DNA from: a virus
Virus record (IMG/VR): IMGVR_UViG_3300031957_002099
Location: 1-25,896 of that record
Strand: one strand, 5' to 3'
DNA: 25,896 nt
Numbering within the stretch: position 1 is the stretch's first letter; each line of letters begins with the position of its first letter. The notes below the pieces were generated by a model, which made no database searches, was not told the DNA's origin, and saw nothing but the letters and a program-made list of their open reading frames with translations. The position numbers and the translations under genes were made by a program. Positions 21,228 through 25,896 of the stretch are shown here, piece after piece.

Positions 21228-21368
21228 TTTCTTTTCCTTTCTGACAGTTGTAAGTTAAGTATATATTATTTTTTTATTGTTTTTCGTTTTTTTAAAAACT
21301 TTTTTTCTAAAGTCTTGTAAGTGATTGTTTTTAAACAAATCAAAGTTTAGAATATTTTAAAAAAAGAC
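21228..21368. other. Divergent AT-rich control region between minus and plus operons
   Basis: No gene seen. A minus-strand -10-like TATACT lies at 21263-21258 without a convincing -35. The stretch 21268-21310 is almost entirely A/T with long T-runs and may be intrinsically bent. The plus-strand dyad and promoter A follow. Confidence 0.5.
21322..21342 (+). promoter_or_regulatory. AT-rich dyad upstream of promoter A
   Basis: TGATTGTTT and AAACAAATCA form the best inverted repeat among the four cassette dyads (one extra base in the second arm). It lies 26 bases before the -35 box, preceded by TAAG as in copies B to D. Confidence 0.55.
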
Positions 21369-21397
21369 TTTACTTATGCTTCAAGACGAGATACACT
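21369..21397 (+). promoter_or_regulatory. Sigma70-type promoter, cassette copy A
   Basis: Plus strand: -35 TTTACT at 21369-21374, 17-base spacer, -10 TACACT at 21392-21397, then CTTTATAT as in copy C. It is the only copy facing right and drives the two-gene early plus-strand unit. Confidence 0.85.
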
Positions 21398-21405
21398 CTT
21401 TATAT

Positions 21406-21428
21406 CGGAAGGGGAAATTGTTCTCCCG
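21406..21428 (+). other. Leader hairpin before the 21453 gene
   Basis: GGGGAA (21411-21416) pairs with TTCTCC (21421-21426) over a four-base ATTG loop with one G-T pair; an outer CG/CG pair is separated by a three-base bulge. It begins only a few bases after the expected transcription start, so it would cap the 5' end of the transcript and may protect it. Confidence 0.45.
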
Positions 21429-21452
21429 ACGATTTGAGAAAGGAACTAAAAA

Positions 21453-21941
21453 ATGGATACTGCGATTAGAATTAAGAATAACGAAGGTCAAGTAGAAACA
21501 CTATGTAGTGTTGTAACTCCTACAACTTGGGAGTGTGTTCATTATGATGTAGATGATTATCAAGATAATGAAGATTATGGTTATGTTGCTGATTATGCTC
21601 TTCCTGCCGAAGGTTATAGTGAGAAAGTAGAAGCAGACCTTTATGACGATTTAGCAGATACTCATTATGCTACAGTTGCGAATAAGTTTCGTCTTTTAAA
21701 AGAAGCAGGTTTTTTGGAAGTTGAGGTGGGTAATAAGACACGAGATTTTTGGAAAGCTCTTAATTCTATAATGACATCTAAAGCAACATTAACTGATCTA
21801 GATTATAAAGAAGGTGCTACTATTAAGGCAGCTTGCTTGAAGCGTCATGCTTATTATATAGATACAGGTTCTTTTTGGGGTTGTGATGAAGAGCTAGGTT
21901 TTAGTAATTTTTCTTCAGGTTGTTTTTATAATTATAGATAG
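21453..21941 (+). CDS. Acidic hypothetical early protein, 162 residues
   Basis: MDTAIRIKNNEGQVETLCSV opens a strand-rich N-terminus; residues 30-75 are very acidic with many Tyr and Asp residues (VDDYQDNEDYGYVADYALPA); a helical middle (VANKFRLLKEAGFLEVEVGN) follows, then an end rich in Cys, Gly and aromatics (DTGSFWGCDEELGFSNFSSG). The strong negative charge would suit DNA mimicry or inhibition of a host nucleic-acid-binding protein, but no family is recognised. It stands alone behind promoter A with ribosome site TTGAGAAAGGA, so it is likely one of the most strongly expressed early genes. Confidence 0.7.
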   Translation: MDTAIRIKNNEGQVETLCSVVTPTTWECVHYDVDDYQDNEDYGYVADYALPAEGYSEKVEADLYDDLADTHYATVANKFRLLKEAGFLEVEVGNKTRDFWKALNSIMTSKATLTDLDYKEGATIKAACLKRHAYYIDTGSFWGCDEELGFSNFSSGCFYNYR

Positions 21942-21955
21942 TTCGCACTGATGAT

Positions 21956-21976
21956 GGAGAGGGTTGCTCCCTCTCC
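21956..21976 (+). other. Strong intercistronic hairpin before the 22023 gene
   Basis: GGAGAGGG (21956-21963) pairs perfectly with CCCTCTCC (21969-21976) around TTGCT. There is no T-run, so it is not a standard terminator. It may stabilise the downstream mRNA or be a processing site; it lies 46 bases before the next start codon. Confidence 0.6.
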
Positions 21977-22022
21977 GAAACCGAAAGGTCTGCGAAAGCA
22001 ATAACAAGAAAGGAACTAACGA

Positions 22023-22583
22023 ATGTTAAAAAGATATGTAATCAGAGTTTACACCGAGACTAAAGTTGACGGAAAAGTTATAGACAACAAAGCAGGATAT
22101 TTTTTCGAGTTTGCTTGTAACAAATATTTGAGAACGCAAGATGTTGTTACAAAAACCTTTGCGACAAGAGAAGAAGCAACCGCAGTAATGGAAACTCTCC
22201 CAATGCTTAGAGTTAGCAAGTTGAGTGGCGGTCAAGAGTTTGTTGAGTTTTATAATTTATCAACAGATGTTGTTAAGTTCTCACACGCCAATAACAACGG
22301 TTGGAGCGATGTGCATCCTTTTGAGATTGTTCGAGTTGTTTCCCCAAAGACTATAGAAGTTCGAATGATGGATTCTGAGGAGTTGCCTTGGGATAAAGAT
22401 TTTCAATCAGGTGGGTTCTTTGGCCATACATCAAACCAGAGCGATCAAAAGTGGAAAATAACAAGCAACTCTAGCAACCCAGTAATGAAGGCTAGACTTA
22501 GAAAAGACGGTTATTTCCATTCCGATCACGGACGTCACAGCTTAGCAAACGAGCCTAGGAAGTTTTACGATTACAACTTCTGA
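22023..22583 (+). CDS. Conserved phage hypothetical protein, 186 residues
   Basis: MLKRYVIRVYTETKVDGKVI starts a beta-rich domain. The second half contains HPFEIVRVVSPKTIEVRMMD, FQSGGFFGHTSNQSDQKWKI and a C-terminal EPRKFYDYNF, a pattern I recall from unnamed conserved phage proteins (a Gly-Gly-Phe turn, NQ, and a final FYDYNF). AAGAAAGGA precedes the ATG. It is the second and last gene of the promoter A unit and is closed by a terminator ten bases after its stop. Function unknown; strongly expressed early product is likely from context. Confidence 0.72.
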   Translation: MLKRYVIRVYTETKVDGKVIDNKAGYFFEFACNKYLRTQDVVTKTFATREEATAVMETLPMLRVSKLSGGQEFVEFYNLSTDVVKFSHANNNGWSDVHPFEIVRVVSPKTIEVRMMDSEELPWDKDFQSGGFFGHTSNQSDQKWKITSNSSNPVMKARLRKDGYFHSDHGRHSLANEPRKFYDYNF

Positions 22584-22592
22584 TAAATCAAA

Positions 22593-22624
22593 AAAGCTCA
22601 CTGTAAAAAGTGGGCTTTCTTTTT
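22593..22624 (+). terminator. Intrinsic (rho-independent) terminator
   Basis: AAAGCTCACT (22593-22602), loop GTAAAA, AGTGGGCTTT (22609-22618): a ten-pair stem with one G-T pair, followed by CTTTTTG. It separates the early plus unit from the late structural operon. Confidence 0.85.
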
Positions 22625-22636
22625 GCCTAAAATTAG

Positions 22637-22657
22637 TTTACAGTTGTTTTACAGTTG
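22637..22657 (+). repeat. Tandem TTTACAGTTG repeat before terminase genes
   Basis: Two perfect copies of TTTACAGTTG (22637-22646 and 22648-22657) separated by one T, between the terminator and the terminase genes. No standard -10 follows at the right distance. It may be a late activator site. Confidence 0.5.
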
Positions 22658-22690
22658 ACCACTGCAAGTCAAGGTTGAGAGGAGGGCAAC

Positions 22691-23233
22691 GTGGTTTCAG
22701 ACAAAGGAAAGAAAGTTCAAGTTCAAAGACCTATTAACAATGGTCGCAAGGTTGAGCCAGAAAAGTGGGATGGTAAGTTCAAATCTGTTGAGCCTTTAAA
22801 GAATCAAAAGCCAGCCCAACATCGTCAAGATCGTTATAAAAAGTGGAACCATCCAGCCACAATCAATTGGATCATGGGTCAAGCTGACCCTGTAGGATTT
22901 CTAGCTTCGGTTATGCAAGGCAAAGAAATGTTTCCTGTTTACACTCAGGATCAAGATGGAACAGTGCAACATGTTGGTAAGGTTGGAGCTGACCCTGAGT
23001 TGAGGGTTATGGCTGCGAAGACTTTGCTTGGCAAGTGTGTTCCTGATTTAAAGGCTGTTGAGATAACAGCACAAATAGAAGAAAGAAAGGTGCTTGACAT
23101 AAGCAAATTAACAGACAATGACCTCACCACAATTGAACGAGTTCTTGAACACGCTGTCATTGAAGGAGATCCGAGCGGAGAGAATGAGGAGATCTCTGAA
23201 GGAGTTTACCAAAAACTCATGGCAGGCGATTGA
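22691..23233 (+). CDS. Probable small terminase subunit (TerS)
   Basis: 180 residues from GTG 22691, preceded by AGGAGGG, which is a strong ribosome site. The N-terminus is basic and disordered; the core NHPATINWIMGQADPVGFLA, DPELRVMAAKTLLGKCVPDL and KAVEITAQ is helical; the C-terminus is acidic. Position immediately upstream of TerL and overlapping it, and a helical DNA-binding-like core, make this the likely subunit that recognises phage DNA for packaging. Sequence alone does not prove this. Confidence 0.7.
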   Translation: MVSDKGKKVQVQRPINNGRKVEPEKWDGKFKSVEPLKNQKPAQHRQDRYKKWNHPATINWIMGQADPVGFLASVMQGKEMFPVYTQDQDGTVQHVGKVGADPELRVMAAKTLLGKCVPDLKAVEITAQIEERKVLDISKLTDNDLTTIERVLEHAVIEGDPSGENEEISEGVYQKLMAGD

Positions 23234-24626
23234 ACCAGGACGAGACTTTCACGACAACTGGCACATTGATGCTATATCCGAACATCTGCAGGCAGTTGTT
23301 GAAGGAGACATTAAACGTCTTATAATTAATATTCCACCTCGGCATATGAAGTCTATCTCGGTTGCGGTTGCGTTGCCTGCTTGGACTTGGACCATACAGC
23401 CAAGCAAAAAGTTCTTGTATGCATCTTATGCAGGGTCACTTTCTATTAGAGATTCGGTTAAGTGTCGGAGGTTGATTGACAGCCGTTGGTATCAACAACA
23501 CTTTGGTGAGTCTTTTAAGCTAACAGGCGACCAGAACCAAAAGCAAAGGTTCGAAAATGACAAGACTGGTGCAAGGATCGCTACATCGGTTGATGGTGCG
23601 TTGACAGGTGAAGGTGGTGACATAATCGTAATTGACGATCCGCACAATGTTCGAGAGAGTGAATCGTCAACAGTTCGTGATGGTGTTTTAGAGTGGTGGG
23701 ATCAGGCTATGCAGACTCGTCTTAATGATCCTAAGACTGGTGCGTTTATTATTATCATGCAAAGAGTTCATGAAAGAGACCTCACTGGCCATATACTTGC
23801 AAATGAACTCGGTGAGGAGTGGGATCATTTATGCATTCCTGCACGTTATGAAGTCGGTCACCCAACACCAACAAGATCTCGTTTAGGTTTTACAGATCCT
23901 AGAACTAAAGAAGGTGAATTGCTTTGGCCAGATAGGATTGATGTAAAAACATTAGACAATCTAGAGCGATCATTAGGCAGTTATGCATCCGCAGGACAAC
24001 TGCAACAGCGTCCAATGCCCAAAGGTGGCGGTATATTAAAACGTGAGTGGTGGGTGCCATGGGACAATCCTGATTTACCTGAGATAGAATATGTATTGCA
24101 ATCTTGGGACACTGCATTCAGCGTAAAAGAAAAGAGCTCTTATTCTGCTCGCACAACATGGGGTGTTTTTAAAGAAAGAGGAATGACCTGTGCCATTGTT
24201 TTAGAAATGTGGTATGATCGTGTTAGTTATCCTGAGCTGAGAAAGCTCGCTCAAGAAGCATATCAAGACTGGGAGCCAGACGCAGTGTTGATAGAAAAGA
24301 AGGCTTCTGGCCAATCTTTATTGCAAGATTTACGCATGGCAGGTGTGCCAGTTCTTGAGTATATGCCTGACAGAGATAAAGAAGCTCGTGCCCATGCAAG
24401 CTCGGCATTATTAGAAGATGGAAGAATTTACTTTCCATCTGACAAAAAATGGGCTAAGAATTTAATAGACATCTGTGCAGCATTCCCTGCAACCGATAAT
24501 GATGACATAGTTGACACATGTACTCAGGCTTGGTTAAGATTAAGAAAAGGTTGGTTTGTTACACATTCTGAGGATTTTGAAGAAGACGATTATGAGGAAA
24601 AACAAAGGATAACAATATATGGCTAG
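23118..24626 (+). CDS. terL: Terminase large subunit (TerL)
   Basis: 502 residues. ATPase domain: Walker A-like PPRHMKS (73-79), YASYAG (101-106), Walker B with catalytic acid IIVIDDP (169-175) and MQRVHERDLTG (214-224). RNase H-like nuclease domain: QSWDTAF with Asp331, LIEKKASG with Glu393, and FPATDNDDIVD (456-466). It packages DNA into the prohead and cuts concatemers. The ATG at 23118 gives a 116-base overlap with TerS; ATG 23184 (GGAG close upstream) is the alternative. The portal gene overlaps its stop. Confidence 0.97.
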   Translation: MTSPQLNEFLNTLSLKEIRAERMRRSLKEFTKNSWQAIEPGRDFHDNWHIDAISEHLQAVVEGDIKRLIINIPPRHMKSISVAVALPAWTWTIQPSKKFLYASYAGSLSIRDSVKCRRLIDSRWYQQHFGESFKLTGDQNQKQRFENDKTGARIATSVDGALTGEGGDIIVIDDPHNVRESESSTVRDGVLEWWDQAMQTRLNDPKTGAFIIIMQRVHERDLTGHILANELGEEWDHLCIPARYEVGHPTPTRSRLGFTDPRTKEGELLWPDRIDVKTLDNLERSLGSYASAGQLQQRPMPKGGGILKREWWVPWDNPDLPEIEYVLQSWDTAFSVKEKSSYSARTTWGVFKERGMTCAIVLEMWYDRVSYPELRKLAQEAYQDWEPDAVLIEKKASGQSLLQDLRMAGVPVLEYMPDRDKEARAHASSALLEDGRIYFPSDKKWAKNLIDICAAFPATDNDDIVDTCTQAWLRLRKGWFVTHSEDFEEDDYEEKQRITIYG

Positions 24627-25896
24627 AAAACCAGTTGCGATTCAACAACAGTTAGCTCCCTTTGCAGAATCTGCTCCTGCAGATGACCTACAAGTTGAAG
24701 CGATTGGTGATGAAGTCTTAATAGGAGATCCTGAACTAGACAATGTAAAAGAGCAAGACACAAACTTCGGCACTAACTTAGCTGAAGACATGCCTGCAAA
24801 AGATCTAGTTAGCAAAGCCTCAGATTTAATTCGTTATTATGATAATGACCGTGAGGCTCGTTCTGATTGGGAAGAGCGATATAAAAAAGGTCTCAAGACT
24901 TTAGACCCAGACGGTGGGATGGAAGAATCAGAAGATGAGCGAGCAACTCGTGGCTTGTCTACTGTTGTGCATCCTATGATTGCAGAAGCTGCAACCCAGT
25001 TCAATGCGAAGGCTATCGCAGAACTTTATCCGAGTGGTGGTCCAGTAAAGGCTGTTATCATTGGTGACCCTAATGAAGAGCTAGAAGAACAAGCTCGTAG
25101 AGTTCGTGAGTTTATGAACTATCAGATAACTCAAGAGATGCCTGAGTACTTCCCTGACTTAGACCAGATGTTGTTTCACCTGCCTCTCGTCGGACAAACT
25201 TTTAAAAAGATATGGTGGGACAGCAATCTAGACAGGCAATGTTCACAGTTCGTAAAAGCAGAAGACTTTGTTGTTGCACCAGAGAGCAAAGACATTCAAA
25301 CATCGCCACGTTACACACATGTTATCCGCATGCCTAAAAATGATTACAACCGATATGTTGAATCAGGGTATTATTTGCCTAGTGACGATAAAGGTGGCGA
25401 CATAGATCCTTCAGGAGATACAGTCGGTGAAGTCGAAGGTGTTGATCAATATGGTGACGATGCTCAAGATGAAATAATGACTCTTTTAGAGATGCATGTT
25501 TATGAGAACTTCGAAGATGAAGATGCTGAGGTTGCTATACCTTATGTTGTAACAATAGATTATGATAACGAAAACATTGTAAGCATTCGTAGGAACTGGC
25601 ATGAAGATGATGAAAGAAAGATTCGCAGGGAGTGGTTTGTTTCTTACAAGTTCCTTCCTGGATTGGGTTTTTATGGCTTTGGTTTATTTCATCTTATTGG
25701 TGGACTGGGCAAAGCAGCAACTGGATCTTTACGAGCTTTATTAGACTCAGCTGCATTTGCGAATATGCAAGGTGGCTTTAAGTTGCGAGGCAGAGTCTCT
25801 GGTGGCGAGATACAAGTCAATCCTGGAGAGTTTGTTGATCTCGACGCAACGGTTGACGATGTTAACAAGTCTATTATGCCTTTACCGTTTAAAGAA
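24619..25896 (+). CDS. P22-type portal protein (3' end outside window)
   Basis: ATG 24619 overlaps the TerL stop by eight bases and the frame stays open for 426 codons to the right edge. A disordered acidic N-terminus is followed by ASDLIRYYDNDREARSDWEE, TRGLSTVVHPMIAEAATQFN, LFHLIGGLGKAATGSLRALL and AAFANMQGGFKLRG, characteristic of the P22-like portal family in podoviruses. The dodecameric portal forms the DNA channel and binds TerL. The missing end should carry the barrel region. Confidence 0.93.
   Translation, partial: MARKPVAIQQQLAPFAESAPADDLQVEAIGDEVLIGDPELDNVKEQDTNFGTNLAEDMPAKDLVSKASDLIRYYDNDREARSDWEERYKKGLKTLDPDGGMEESEDERATRGLSTVVHPMIAEAATQFNAKAIAELYPSGGPVKAVIIGDPNEELEEQARRVREFMNYQITQEMPEYFPDLDQMLFHLPLVGQTFKKIWWDSNLDRQCSQFVKAEDFVVAPESKDIQTSPRYTHVIRMPKNDYNRYVESGYYLPSDDKGGDIDPSGDTVGEVEGVDQYGDDAQDEIMTLLEMHVYENFEDEDAEVAIPYVVTIDYDNENIVSIRRNWHEDDERKIRREWFVSYKFLPGLGFYGFGLFHLIGGLGKAATGSLRALLDSAAFANMQGGFKLRGRVSGGEIQVNPGEFVDLDATVDDVNKSIMPLPFKE

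Noticed and set aside
20282-21452. CRISPR array, tRNA or integrase attachment site in the control region
   Set aside because: GGTAAC repeats are short, irregularly spaced and in both orientations; no cloverleaf, no integrase gene and no matching att-like duplication was seen.
23905-24438. Minus-strand frames inside terL
   Set aside because: Shadows of a gene with complete ATPase and nuclease motifs.

Overview
This window is most of a tailed double-stranded DNA bacteriophage genome. The clearest evidence is a large terminase (TerL), a P22-type portal cut by the right edge, a probable small terminase, a SleB-type cell-wall hydrolase and a complete replication and nucleotide module. No bacterial housekeeping genes, tRNAs, rRNAs or CRISPR arrays were seen. 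The P22-type portal, together with a long helical structural protein at the left edge that resembles an internal virion or ejection protein, suggests a podovirus-like virion. Many genes use the Shine-Dalgarno sequence AGAAAGGA. This extends beyond the usual GGAGG and matches a 16S rRNA tail ending CCUCCUUUCU, which is usual in Alphaproteobacteria and some other groups but not in enterics. With the AT-rich composition and the gene types, a marine alphaproteobacterial host is a reasonable inference, but it is not shown directly.

Layout: (1) Bases 1-2150, plus strand: the end of the late operon, with an ejection-like protein, a small membrane-anchored protein and a two-helix holin-like protein. 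(2) Bases 2145-20281, minus strand: a tightly packed replication and metabolism block with many ATGA, TAATG or 7-8 base overlaps. In transcription order it holds conserved early proteins, an SSB-like candidate, an AEP-type primase, a UvrD-like helicase, unknown genes, an FAD oxidoreductase, ThyX, an HTH protein, a pyrimidine-dimer-glycosylase-like protein, a HAD phosphatase, a DUF6378-like protein, an SDR, a VOC-like protein, a DnaQ-type exonuclease, a 21-residue membrane peptide, a DNA polymerase III alpha (DnaE) homologue, a papain-fold protein, the SleB endolysin, a DUF6011-like protein, an SNF2-type helicase, a VRR-NUC-like nuclease and a 54-residue protein. (3) Bases 20282-21452: a control region with a NrdR-like zinc-ribbon gene interrupted by an in-frame TGA, a cluster of GGTAAC repeats around an AT-rich core (candidate replication origin or operator array), two small minus-strand genes and a divergent promoter zone. 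(4) Bases 21453-22624, plus strand: two unknown genes with hairpin leaders, closed by an intrinsic terminator. (5) Bases 22691-25896, plus strand: the start of the late operon (TerS, TerL, portal).

The genes form a largely self-sufficient replication system: AEP primase, DnaE polymerase, separate epsilon-like proofreader, SF1 and SF2 helicases, nuclease and ThyX for dTMP. No clamp or clamp loader is visible, so host sliding clamps may be used. Four near-identical promoter cassettes (a 17 bp-spaced TTTACT/TACACT pair with an upstream AT-rich dyad and a conserved leader) drive four separate genes or sub-operons and look like a phage-specific regulon. The most unusual points are these cassettes, the GGTAAC array, the interrupted zinc-ribbon gene, the phage DnaE/epsilon pair with a tiny membrane peptide translated between them, and the papain-fold protein coupled to the endolysin.
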